This document shows positions 17,363-25,520 of a stretch of DNA of 64,000 bases, piece after piece. The DNA is from Bacteroidota bacterium. GTDB taxonomy: Bacteria > Bacteroidota > Bacteroidia > J057 > JADKCL01. A program made the position numbers and the translations under genes. Within the stretch, counting starts at the first letter, position 1. Every line of letters begins with the position of its first letter. The DNA is taken from contig JADKCL010000003.1 of assembly GCA_016718825.1 (NCBI GenBank), forward strand, positions 62,001 through 126,000. The letters are read 5' to 3'. Under the pieces are notes generated by a model, which was given only the letters and a program-made list of their open reading frames with translations, was not told the DNA's origin and did not search any database.

Positions 17363-18193
17363 ATGAATTTCAGAGGCACAGAAACATATATCGCGACCCG
17401 CGAATTGCAGACAGCTGTGAATGCGGCGATCCATTTGGAGCGTCCGTTGTTGGTCAAGGGCGAACCTGGAACCGGGAAAACGTTGTTGGCCTTTGAGGTT
17501 GCGAAGTCCTTGGGGATGGAAATCTTCACTTGGCACGTCAAAAGCACCACTTCTGCGCAGCAGGGCCTCTACGAATACGATGCGGTTTCCCGCCTTCGCG
17601 ACAGCCAATTGGGCGACGCCAAGGTCAATGACATCAGCAATTACATCAAGCCCGGACCCGTTTGGAAGGCATTCGACAGCGACAAGAAGGTGGTGTTGCT
17701 CATCGACGAGATCGACAAAGCCGACATCGAATTTCCCAATGACCTGCTGCTCGAGCTCGACAAAATGGAATTCTACTGCTACGAATTGCAGCAAACCATT
17801 CGGGCCAAGCACCGGCCGGTCGTGATCATCACAAGCAACAACGAAAAGGAATTGCCCGATGCGTTTTTGAGGCGCTGCTTCTTCCATTACATTCGATTCC
17901 CGGACCGCGAAACCATGCAATCCATTGTCAATGTGCACTTTGAGAATCTGGATGGCGAATTGTTCCAGCGGGCAATGGACGTCTTTTACAACCTCCGCGA
18001 AATCAACGGCATCAAAAAGCGGCCAAGTACCAGCGAATTGATCGATTGGCTGAAACTCTTGATTTTGGGGAAAGTCGCACCTTCGGAGTTGGCGGATACC
18101 GATTTGACCAAGGTTTTGCCGGCCTATTCGGGAGCATTGCTGAAGAATGAGCGGGATTTGGACATGCTGCTTGCGCGGATCAAACGGCGGTAG
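17363..18193 (+). CDS. MoxR-type AAA+ ATPase
   Basis: A 276-residue single-domain AAA+ protein. It starts at ATG 17363 next to a promoter element; the longer open frame upstream is non-coding. Walker A GEPGTGKT is at residues 33-40, Walker B VVLLIDEIDKAD at about 110-121, sensor 1 ITSNNEKELPDAFLRRC follows, and a helical lid domain ends at IKRR. MoxR ATPases pair with VWA-domain proteins to assemble or insert metal centres and complexes. The matching CoxE-like VWA gene is on the same strand at 20329, but three minus-strand genes lie between them. The 3' end overlaps the convergent gene at 18180 by 14 bases. Confidence 0.85.
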   Translation: MNFRGTETYIATRELQTAVNAAIHLERPLLVKGEPGTGKTLLAFEVAKSLGMEIFTWHVKSTTSAQQGLYEYDAVSRLRDSQLGDAKVNDISNYIKPGPVWKAFDSDKKVVLLIDEIDKADIEFPNDLLLELDKMEFYCYELQQTIRAKHRPVVIITSNNEKELPDAFLRRCFFHYIRFPDRETMQSIVNVHFENLDGELFQRAMDVFYNLREINGIKKRPSTSELIDWLKLLILGKVAPSELADTDLTKVLPAYSGALLKNERDLDMLLARIKRR

Positions 18194-18818
18194 GTTTGAC
18201 CGCTTGCGGATGATTCTTGTTCAGGTGATTCAGCAGCAAATACCTGAAGTAGTACAAATGTTCATTCCGCAGGTACTTTCCGATCATTCTGATCTCCTTG
18301 TCGGTTTCAATTTCCATGACAGTTTCAGTCCCGAGCTTAGAAAACCCATCGGAATAGGTTTGCGCACGCACAGTACGCGTTGCAAAAGCGCGTCTCCGGA
18401 TGCGCACGTGCTGGATGCGTTTCCATTTGAGCCTCACGTAAAACCCGATTCCAAAGACGGTGCGCCTGAGATACAAGTATTCGCCTTTGACTTGAATACA
18501 TTCCCTGCCAATCGAAAAAAACAGGAAATAGCTCAAGGTGATCAGTGTCGTTGCTCCGACTACGAGGTAAAATAAGGTCGGAACCTTTTCCAGTGACAAT
18601 GACCGAACCAAAAAACCACCTTGAAAGAAGGTCAGTCCGCCAAAAACGATGGCCATGATGATGGACATGGACGGCGCAGTGGCCACGAAACCGCCTTTGG
18701 TAGCGCGGTAAAACACCCGTTTGGGATGGTCCTCCGGACTTGCGAATGTAATTTCCGGCTCCGAACGGGAAACGAGGTTCTGCGGGTCACCAATTTTTCT
18801 TCGAAAGGTTTTTGCCAT
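18180..18818 (-). CDS. Two-TM membrane hypothetical protein, paralogue A
   Basis: A 212-residue protein, first of three tandem paralogues read toward 18180. Layout: a polar N-terminus with SPEDHPKRV (about 26-34), a KGGFVATAP turn, two transmembrane helices (about 52-71 and 82-101), then a soluble PH-like beta-rich domain (IQVKGEYLYLRRTVFGIGF) and a C-terminal helix ending in YYFRYLLLNHLNKNH. The SPEDxPKRV, GGFV(A/V)TAP and YFRYL signatures are shared with paralogues B and C. No known family. It overlaps the 3' end of the MoxR gene, so its stop lies in that coding sequence. It may act with the MoxR/VWA pair, but this is inference from position only. Confidence 0.65.
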   Translation of the reverse strand: MAKTFRRKIGDPQNLVSRSEPEITFASPEDHPKRVFYRATKGGFVATAPSMSIIMAIVFGGLTFFQGGFLVRSLSLEKVPTLFYLVVGATTLITLSYFLFFSIGRECIQVKGEYLYLRRTVFGIGFYVRLKWKRIQHVRIRRRAFATRTVRAQTYSDGFSKLGTETVMEIETDKEIRMIGKYLRNEHLYYFRYLLLNHLNKNHPQAVKPTAV

Positions 18819-18836
18819 TGGAGAAGTGAAAAGTGA

Positions 18837-19553
18837 TTAGTGAAAAGTGAAAGTAGTTGCCTGGAAATGCCTATTGCGGCTTTTGGCCTTCCACTGCCGG
18901 TAGTGATATTCGATCAGGTAGCGAAAGTATTGTTGATGGGCATCCTTCAGATTCTTCCCGAATTCCCAGTTGTCGTCGGTTGTTTCGATTCGGATTTGGG
19001 GGCGGCGAATGGTGCTAAAATTTTCGCTTTCTTCGCCAGATATGCCGACCATAACTTGCTCCCTGGTGATTGACAGCCGCTTTAGGTTGGTCATCGAAAT
19101 CCTCTTCCCGAGTATGATGCCAATAAACTTTCTTTGGAAACGAATCCATTCTCCATCTAGCGTGAGCACTGCTTTTGAAAAGGAAAATGCTGCTCCGCAA
19201 ATGAACATCCCCGCTGCGATGGAACTCATCACTGGAACCCAGGTCGTCGGAATTTTTTCTTGTGCATTTGCTGAGAGAATTAATACGATGCAGGCAACGC
19301 CAACGATCCCAAACAATGTACCGATCGGAACATTTGCCAGTGGTGCGGTGACGACAAATCCACCTTCGGTTTTTTGAAGCTTGACCCTTTTGGGAGTGTC
19401 TTCTGGACTGTTGAATTCGAAAGCTGGCCTGCTGGGTTTGGGTGCAGTCGGTGCATCTCGCGCGGGTGCAGGCTTGCGAGGACGTGCGGAGGGAAGATCG
19501 TCAAAGTTGCTGGGAAAGATTAGTGAAAAGTGATTAGTGAAAAGTAGTTGCAC
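18837..19553 (-). CDS. Two-TM membrane hypothetical protein, paralogue B
   Basis: Second of the three paralogues (238 residues as written). It has SPEDTPKRVKLQKTEGGFVVTAP, two TM helices at about 70-90 and 98-120, then a PH-like domain and the conserved end NLKDAHQQYFRYLIEYHYRQWK. Two oddities stand out. No ATG precedes the conserved region, so the start is a GTG at 19553 inside a duplicated repeat, and the first 20 residues may not be real. The C-terminus SRNRHFQATTFTFH is a read-through: compared with paralogue C one T is missing in the run at 18881-18884, and with it restored the protein would stop at 18871. The 3' 109 bp are nearly identical to those of paralogue C. Confidence 0.6.
   Translation of the reverse strand: MQLLFTNHFSLIFPSNFDDLPSARPRKPAPARDAPTAPKPSRPAFEFNSPEDTPKRVKLQKTEGGFVVTAPLANVPIGTLFGIVGVACIVLILSANAQEKIPTTWVPVMSSIAAGMFICGAAFSFSKAVLTLDGEWIRFQRKFIGIILGKRISMTNLKRLSITREQVMVGISGEESENFSTIRRPQIRIETTDDNWEFGKNLKDAHQQYFRYLIEYHYRQWKAKSRNRHFQATTFTFH
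18861..18969 (-). repeat. Duplicated 3' segment of the paralogues (copy in B)
   Basis: About 109 bases covering the 3' end and flank match 19553-19662 with one T indel and about two substitutions, although the rest of the two genes is diverged. This points to recent gene conversion. Confidence 0.85.
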
Positions 19554-19662
19554 TGGAAATGCCTATTGCGGCTTTTTGGCCTTCCACTGCCGGTAGTGGT
19601 ATTCGATCAAGTAGCGAAAGTATTGTTGATGGGCATCCTTCAGATTCTTCCCGAATTCCCAG
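19553..19662 (-). repeat. Duplicated 3' segment of the paralogues (copy in C)
   Basis: Partner of 18861-18969. The flank also carries an AGTGATTAGTGAAAAGT short-period repeat seen at both gene boundaries (18831-18855 and 19519-19545). Confidence 0.85.
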
Positions 19663-20210
19663 CGACGATCCGCTGTTTCGATGCCAATTTTGGGGAATCT
19701 GCGTACGCGTTCAATGGGATACCCGATAGAACCGATCATAATTTGCTCTTTGGTGAGAAAAAGCCGCTTCAATTGCGTCAGGGAAATCCGCTTTGTGCGA
19801 CGGATGCCAAATAGCGAGACCTTGTAGGTCAGCCATTCGCCGTCCAAACTCAATTTCGCACGCGGGAATAAATACAAAGTGCTTACAAGGAAGAACAGCC
19901 CTGCCAAGCCTCCCATGATGGGAATGAAAATGGGTGAAATGTCCTCGTTGGCGATCGTAGAAAGCATCAAAATCGTACTTCCCAACCCTGCCAAAATCAT
20001 CACCAATCCAGTGGCCACGTCGCGCAGGGGTGCTTCGGCAGCATATCCATCGGCCAACTTTTGAAACTTGACGCCAACCGGCGCATCCTCCGGCCCATTG
20101 AAGCGGATAGCCTTGCGTTTTGGAATTCCAGAAACATAGGACTCGAGGGGTGGCCGATCGAATGGACCTTCTTGATACGAATCTTCCGGGCCGCCTTGAA
20201 ATACGTTCAT
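19563..20210 (-). CDS. Two-TM membrane hypothetical protein, paralogue C
   Basis: A 215-residue protein, the upstream member of the trio and the only one with a normal ATG (20210) and stop (TAG at 19563). A short acidic N-terminus with NGPEDAPVGVKFQKL is followed by two TM helices (about 68-88 and 94-114), the LSLDGEWLTYKVSLFGIRR domain and the shared end EFGKNLKDAHQQYFRYLIEYH. It shows that the real C-terminus of this family is KAKKPQ. The function of the family is unknown; the fold order (two helices, then a PH-like beta domain) recalls small membrane-anchored YdbS-like or bPH2 proteins, but no signature is decisive. Confidence 0.7.
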   Translation of the reverse strand: MNVFQGGPEDSYQEGPFDRPPLESYVSGIPKRKAIRFNGPEDAPVGVKFQKLADGYAAEAPLRDVATGLVMILAGLGSTILMLSTIANEDISPIFIPIMGGLAGLFFLVSTLYLFPRAKLSLDGEWLTYKVSLFGIRRTKRISLTQLKRLFLTKEQIMIGSIGYPIERVRRFPKIGIETADRRWEFGKNLKDAHQQYFRYLIEYHYRQWKAKKPQ

Positions 20211-20328
20211 TGTGAAAGGTAAAAATTTATTTCCATCTCCAAAAGCTGGAAAATGATAGCATTTAAACCCTATACGATAGCTTTACTATCTGGTTACATC
20301 TGCCGTTTACTTTCCCTAAATTCGCGGC

Positions 20329-21513
20329 ATGTTTATCGACTTCTTCTTGCTGCTTAAATCCAACGGACTTCCTGTCTCGATTCGGGAACATTTGACCTTG
20401 TTGGAGGCGCTGAAGAAAGGCGAAGCCGAGTTCAGCCTGGAGGATTTCTACCATCTTTCGCGGGCAACGTTGATCAAAAAGGAGCAGCATTTTGACCGGT
20501 TCGACATGCTTTTCGGGCATTATTTCAAGGGAATGGAGCTGATTCCGAATGAAATGCTGCGCGACATCCCCGAGGATTGGCTGCGGAAGAATCTGGAAAA
20601 ATTCCTCAGCGAAGAAGAAAAGGCGATGATCGAAGCCATGGGCGGATTGGAGGCCTTGATGGAGCGCTTCAAGCAGTTGATGGAGGAGCAACACGAACGC
20701 CACGAAGGCGGCAACAAGTGGATCGGGACGGGCGGCACCTCCCCTTTTGGCGCGTATGGCTACAATCCGGAGGGATTTCGGATCGGGCAAGAAGGCAGCC
20801 GCCACCGGCGCGCCATCAAGGTCTGGGATCAACGGCAATTCCGCAACCTGAGCGACGATGTCGAGCTCAATACCCGCAACATCAAAATGGCCCTGAGGCG
20901 CTTGCGCGTCCTCACCCGCGAAGGCGTCGCCGACGAACTCGACCTCGAGGCAACCGTCCGCAAAACCAGCGAAAACGCCGGCCTGCTCGACCTCGAAATG
21001 GTTCCTTCGAAACGCAACCGCGTTAAAGTGCTGATTTTCTTCGACATCGGTGGTTCCATGGACGACCATATCCGCGACTGCGAGGAGCTATTCAGCGCTG
21101 CCCGCCACGAATTCAAGCATTTGGAATACTATTATTTCCACAATTGCCTCTACGAAACGGTCTGGAAAGACAACAATCGCCGCATGAGCGACCGCCTTCC
21201 GACCCTCGAAGTCCTCAACAAATACAACAAAGACTACCGCGTGATCATCGTCGGTGACGCAAGCATGTCGCCCTACGAAATCACCTATCAAGGCGGCAGC
21301 GTCGAGCATTACAACGACGAAGCCGGCATCGTTTGGCTGCAACGCCTGCGCACGCAGTTCCCCCACATCGTCTGGCTCAATCCGGTCCCCAAAGAACATT
21401 GGGGCTACACGCAATCCATCAAGATGCTCGAGAAATTCTTTGAGGATCAGATGTTTCCGATGACCGTGGGAGGATTGACGGAAGCGATGAAAAAACTGAA
21501 GAAGGGGAATTGA
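20329..21513 (+). CDS. CoxE-like VWA domain protein
   Basis: A 394-residue protein. The N-terminal helical half (about 1-225) has the CoxE/YehP-type pattern SLEDFYHLSRATLIKKEQHFDRFD. The C-terminal von Willebrand A domain begins near residue 230 with VKVLIFFDIGGSMDDH, where D239-x-G-x-S243 is the MIDAS metal site. The family works with a MoxR AAA+ ATPase in metallocentre insertion or complex remodelling; the MoxR gene at 17363 is the likely partner. No signal peptide, so cytoplasmic. A TAAATTCG -7-like element sits 4 bases before the ATG, again suggesting a leaderless message. The three minus-strand genes between the partners are unusual. Confidence 0.85.
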   Translation: MFIDFFLLLKSNGLPVSIREHLTLLEALKKGEAEFSLEDFYHLSRATLIKKEQHFDRFDMLFGHYFKGMELIPNEMLRDIPEDWLRKNLEKFLSEEEKAMIEAMGGLEALMERFKQLMEEQHERHEGGNKWIGTGGTSPFGAYGYNPEGFRIGQEGSRHRRAIKVWDQRQFRNLSDDVELNTRNIKMALRRLRVLTREGVADELDLEATVRKTSENAGLLDLEMVPSKRNRVKVLIFFDIGGSMDDHIRDCEELFSAARHEFKHLEYYYFHNCLYETVWKDNNRRMSDRLPTLEVLNKYNKDYRVIIVGDASMSPYEITYQGGSVEHYNDEAGIVWLQRLRTQFPHIVWLNPVPKEHWGYTQSIKMLEKFFEDQMFPMTVGGLTEAMKKLKKGN

Positions 21514-21515
21514 AA

Positions 21516-21786
21516 ATGGAGAATGGAGAATGGAAAATTGAGAATTTGTGGCGATTCTGAATTTGTGGAGAGTTGAGAGTTGAGAGTTTTCGCACTTTGC
21601 AGCTCGGCGCCTGTCCCGCGAGCGAAGCGTTTGACTTGACCTACAAATTGGGACGATTGAGTAGATGCTTTGCATTTTTCACGACCCTATGGAACTGCTA
21701 ACTGCTACTTGCTAACTGCTAATTTACACCAACTTCATTGGCCCCTGCTACTTGCTAACTGCTCATTGAATATCTAATTTGGTCGG
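21516..21786. repeat. Short-period repeats and dispersed repeat in an intergenic region
   Basis: No gene. Immediately after the VWA stop there are heptads of the GAAAATG/GAGAATG type (about 21516-21545), then GAGAGTT repeats (about 21567-21588), a GCGAGCGAAGCG-containing element (about 21616-21650, related to one at about 26955-26992), and ACTGCTAACTGCTACTTGCT repeats (about 21693-21770). Confidence 0.65.
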
Positions 21787-22173
21787 ATGAAAAATACGGG
21801 CCTGATCTTTGGTGCGGCGTTTGGGTTTCTGGGAGTGGCTTTGGGCGCATTTGGAGCGCATGGCTTGGAGGATTTGCTGGTTGCGAATGGCCGTGAGGCG
21901 ACTTGGGAAACAGCTGTCCTTTACCAATTTGTACATGCGGGATTGTTGCTTTTGCTGGGAATTTTGGATCATCTCCATTCTTCTACCAAGCTGATCCGCA
22001 TTTCCATTTGGACAACCATCGTCGGAATCCTGATCTTCTCGGGTTCGCTGTATGCCTTGAGCCTGACGAATATCAAATGGCTGGGAGCCATCACGCCATT
22101 GGGCGGACTCAGTTTTTTGGTGGCCTGGACGCTCCTTTTCATCTTTTCACTTCGAATCAAAAAAAATCAATGA
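21787..22173 (+). CDS. DUF423 family membrane protein
   Basis: A 128-residue protein of four transmembrane helices. Its FGFLGVALGAFGAHGLEDLL start and the TAVLYQFVHAGLLLLLG second helix are the conserved core of DUF423 (YgdD/TMEM256-like) proteins, followed by SGSLYALSLT and a WLGAITPLGGLSFLVAW segment. These are small inner-membrane proteins of unknown function found across bacteria. The stop codon overlaps the start of the downstream carboxypeptidase by four bases, so the pair is translationally coupled. Confidence 0.88.
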   Translation: MKNTGLIFGAAFGFLGVALGAFGAHGLEDLLVANGREATWETAVLYQFVHAGLLLLLGILDHLHSSTKLIRISIWTTIVGILIFSGSLYALSLTNIKWLGAITPLGGLSFLVAWTLLFIFSLRIKKNQ

Positions 22174-23672
22174 CACATTTCGAAAGCCTGCGGGCCAAAC
22201 TGACCGATGCAAGCCATTTGGCCTCTGCCCTTGCTTTGCTATCTTGGGACCAAGAAGTGATGATGCCCGACGGCGGCACGCGCCTGCGTTCGGAGACAAG
22301 TGCTTGCCTCACAGGCATGTACCACGAATTGATGGTCGGGCCGGTCATCGACCGCATGAAAGCCGTCGAAGACGCTGGACTCGAAAAACTCGACGCATTT
22401 CAACTGCGCAACTACAAAACCCTTCGTCGGGAGATCGATCGCATGGTCAAGCTGCCCAAGGAATTGGTCATGGAGAGCAAACGCGTGAGTTCGGAGGCAT
22501 TGAGCGCATGGGTGAATGCGCGCAAGGAAAAGAATTTCAGCCTTTTTGCGCCGCTCCTCAGCGAAATCGTACGTCTCAAGCGCCTCGAAGCAGACTGTTA
22601 CGGCTACGAAGCCCATCCGTATGATGCGCTGTTGGAATCCTACGAACCGGGGATGACAAGTGCAAAGCTGAAAGCGATTTTTGAGCCCTTCAAGCTGGAA
22701 CTCGGCGGATTGTTGCCCCAAATCGCGGCGCAGCCGCAGATTGACGACCGCTGGATTCGGCAGCAAATTTCGGCAGAAGCGCAGCTGGATTGGAGCCGAA
22801 AGGTCTTGCAGGCAATGCATTACGATTTGAATCGCGGCCGCCAAGACCTGAGCGCACATCCGTTTACGATCAATCTCAATCCCGACGATGTGCGCATCAC
22901 GACGATGGTACAGGCCGATGATATTCGGGAAATGTTGTATTCGACGATTCATGAAGCGGGTCATGCTTTGTATGAGCAAGGCTTGCCGGCGCAACATTTC
23001 GGCTTGCCGGCCGCGGAGGCGTGTTCGTTGGGCATCCACGAATCGCAAAGCCGCCTTTGGGAAAACAATATCGCCCGCAGCTTGGCATTTTGGGAGCATT
23101 TTTTCCCGAGTTTCCGCGAATTGTTTCCCGACAAATTGCAGGGAAAAGGCCCCGAAGATGTCTTCAAAGCCGTCAACAAGGTACAGCCGGGCTTCATCCG
23201 CATCAGCGCCGACGAATTGACCTACCATTTCCACGTTGCCTTGCGGTTTGAAATCGAATTGGCCTTGGTGAGCAAGGAAATCGAAGTGGCCGACCTGCCC
23301 GCCCTCTGGAACGAAAAGGTAAAAAAATACCTCGGATTGGACGTCAAGCACGACGCCGAAGGCGTTTTGCAAGACATCCATTGGTCCCACGGCAGCATCG
23401 GCTATTTCCCGACCTATTCGTTGGGAAGCTTCTATGCCGCACAACTCATGGATACCGCCGAAATCCGTATTCCCGGCCTGCAATCCCAATTCTCAAGAGG
23501 TGAATTCGGCGAAATGAAAACGTGGCTGAACCAGGAGATTCATGCCCACGGCAAACAATACGACAGCGAGACACTCTGTACGCTTGCCACAGGCAAGCCT
23601 CTGGATGTGAGCCACTTTACGCGGTACGCGAAGGGAAAATTCGGGGAGGTTTATGGGGTGAGGATTGAATGA
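22170..23672 (+). CDS. Carboxypeptidase M32 (Taq family)
   Basis: A 500-residue metallocarboxypeptidase. The start ATG at 22170 overlaps the stop of DUF423; the longer open frame upstream is that gene read out of phase. The zinc motif HEAGH is at residues 261-265, with the third ligand Glu in the downstream GIHESQSRLWEN segment, a family hallmark. Other M32 signatures are DDVRITT (about 240-246), HPFT (about 230-233), and DIHWSHGSIGYFPTYSLGSFYAAQ near 410-435. It is a cytoplasmic enzyme that removes C-terminal residues with broad specificity. Length is normal. A short-period repeat follows the stop. Confidence 0.95.
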   Translation: MTHFESLRAKLTDASHLASALALLSWDQEVMMPDGGTRLRSETSACLTGMYHELMVGPVIDRMKAVEDAGLEKLDAFQLRNYKTLRREIDRMVKLPKELVMESKRVSSEALSAWVNARKEKNFSLFAPLLSEIVRLKRLEADCYGYEAHPYDALLESYEPGMTSAKLKAIFEPFKLELGGLLPQIAAQPQIDDRWIRQQISAEAQLDWSRKVLQAMHYDLNRGRQDLSAHPFTINLNPDDVRITTMVQADDIREMLYSTIHEAGHALYEQGLPAQHFGLPAAEACSLGIHESQSRLWENNIARSLAFWEHFFPSFRELFPDKLQGKGPEDVFKAVNKVQPGFIRISADELTYHFHVALRFEIELALVSKEIEVADLPALWNEKVKKYLGLDVKHDAEGVLQDIHWSHGSIGYFPTYSLGSFYAAQLMDTAEIRIPGLQSQFSRGEFGEMKTWLNQEIHAHGKQYDSETLCTLATGKPLDVSHFTRYAKGKFGEVYGVRIE

Positions 23673-23859
23673 GAAATTAGAAATGAGAAATTGTTCATTG
23701 CAATACCGGTAGATGAAGCTTGGACCAACGGGTTTCTTTGACTTTGCGAACCTTTGCATCCTCTGCGGTTTTAAAAGACAAATAAAAACGCTGAAAACGT
23801 TGCGATTCGCAGGAATGTAGGACTAAGAATATGGTGGGAATGGTGAAGTAAAAGGGAGC

Positions 23860-25520
23860 TCAAAGTTCATCGAGCTTCACTTGGGAGGCGATTTCTTGGT
23901 ATCGGGCTTCCCCTAATTTTTCTTTTATTGCGTCAAGATAGCTTTCAGGATGTTGCAGATTCGGCGACCCAATCTGTTTGAGGATAGCATAAGCCTTCAA
24001 GAAATAAGGAATCGCCTCCTCGTATGCTTTCCGCCCATAGATGATTGAACCCATATTGTGCAAAGTTGCCGCCATTCCAGCGATGTCACCAATCTCCTGT
24101 CTGATCATCAAGCTCTGCTCCTGCACAAAGCCGTGAGTCCCCCGCGCCGTAATCCTACTGAGGTTGTGAGCGTCGCCCCTCCGGCACGCTGTCCTTGATG
24201 CCGGTCGCCCCCAGGCCTCTCTCCCCGGTCTCTGATCTAGCTGTTCGTATCCTCCCCGCTCGGTCGCCAATCGTAGGCTAGGCTCAGTCAGGCCTTCTCG
24301 TAGTTCCCTCGGGCTTTGTAAATCTGACTTAGGTTGTTGAGCGTCGCCCCCTCCCCCGCGCGGTCGCCGAACTCCTTCGTGATCTTCAGGCTTTGCTCCA
24401 AATAACGCAACGCCGTGTCGTAGTCACCTCGGGCATCGTAAATCTGACTCATGTTGTTGAGCATCGTTCCCTCCCCCACGCGGTCGCCGATTTCCTGCCT
24501 GATCTTCAGGCTCTGCTCCATCAAGCGCAAGGCCGTCTCGTAGTCCCCTCTGGCAAGCGCGATTCCAGCGAGGTTGTTGAGCGTCGTCCCCTTCGCTGAT
24601 TGGTCGCCGATCTCCTGAAAGATCTTCAGGCTTTGCTCCAAATAGCGCGTTGCCTTGTCGTAGTCCCCTCGAGCATGCGCGATTCCAGCAAGGTTGTTGA
24701 GCGTGGCCCCTTCCCCCGAAAGGTCGCCGAACTCCTCCTTGATCTTCAGGCTTTGCTCCAAATAACGCAATGCCGTGTCGTAGTCCCCTCGGACTTTATA
24801 TATCTGACCGATGTTATTCATCAATAGCCCTTTACCCTTTGCATCCGCGATCTCTTCGAGCTTGCTTAGAGCAAACTGAAACCATTCAAATGCTCTGGCA
24901 TATTCCCCGAAGGAAAAGTGCAACTGTCCCAATCGCGTAGCCAAATTTGCGCGGTAGCTGATGGTAGATGAGTCACTTGCAGCTTCTCGCAATTGCGTTT
25001 CCAAACGCTCGATTTCTGCAAGCTTTTCCTCCTTGGTGCCAGACAAGCCGTCTCCCACTTGTGCAAATTGCGTCTCTGCCACCTCCACCTCCCGATGTAA
25101 ATCGATCTCTAAATTCCGAATTGCCCACAAATCAGGCAATCCTTTCTGCAGATTGCGCAATACCTCAACCGAAGATGGAATAAAAAGCACCATCGAAATC
25201 GGCACCTTCGTCAGCTTATCGCGTTGCTGGTTAAGGGTGATGCGGGCTGTATCATCCTCCAAAATTTTCTCAAATCCCTCAATGAGCAAGATACCGCTGC
25301 CTTGCGAAATGGCGATGCGCCCGACGCTGGAATTCTCTTCCAACGGAAGTCGAATCCTTGCAATCAATCGCTCAGGATATACATCGCGCAAGCGGTCCAT
25401 GACCGTTTCGACAAAGGAAAGGTGGTTGTGCCGGACCACAATCAATTGAAACTCACCGCTCGCCACAGCCTTTGTGAGCAATGCTATCTCGGCAGTATTG
25501 TCGGGCTCAGTGAAGGACAA
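23860..25520 (-). CDS. STAND-like protein with 40-residue TPR array, scrambled near its 3' end
   Basis: Second gene of a two-gene unit. The N-terminal region (about residues 1-150, from a TTG at 25520) is a degenerate NTPase-like domain: QLIVVRHNHLSFVETVMDRL, a Walker-B-like GILLIEGFEKIL, and LNQQRDKLTKVPISMVLFIPSS, as in TPR proteins that carry a P-loop-less STAND module. From about residue 190 there are TPRs of exactly 40 residues (GDYDTALRYLEQSLKI.EEFGD..GEGATLNNL type). At 24130-24300 one unit is corrupted by many small indels with two stops; the array then resumes in another frame to the end at 23860. The start overlaps the stop of the NTPase gene by 14 bases, so they are co-translated. 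A sensor or scaffold role is inferred. Confidence 0.65.
24293..24892 (-). repeat. 120-bp tandem repeat encoding TPR units
   Basis: The landmark TCGTAGT(C/T)(C/A)CCTC recurs at 24298, 24418, 24538, 24658 and 24778, a strict 120-base period equal to 40 codons. Units are near-identical at DNA level, and a damaged unit extends the array toward 24130. Such homogeneity implies recent expansion or conversion. Confidence 0.9.

Noticed and set aside
22239..23489. A 416-codon minus-strand open frame
   Set aside because: Fully inside the M32 carboxypeptidase gene, which has all catalytic motifs; the antisense product has no recognisable domain.
24393..24827. Two plus-strand open frames over the TPR repeats
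   Set aside because: They recur with the 120-base period and are antisense copies of the repeat, not separate genes.
24293..24892. A CRISPR-like array suggested by regularly spaced repeats
   Set aside because: The 120-base period is continuous coding repeat (40-codon TPR units) without unique spacers.
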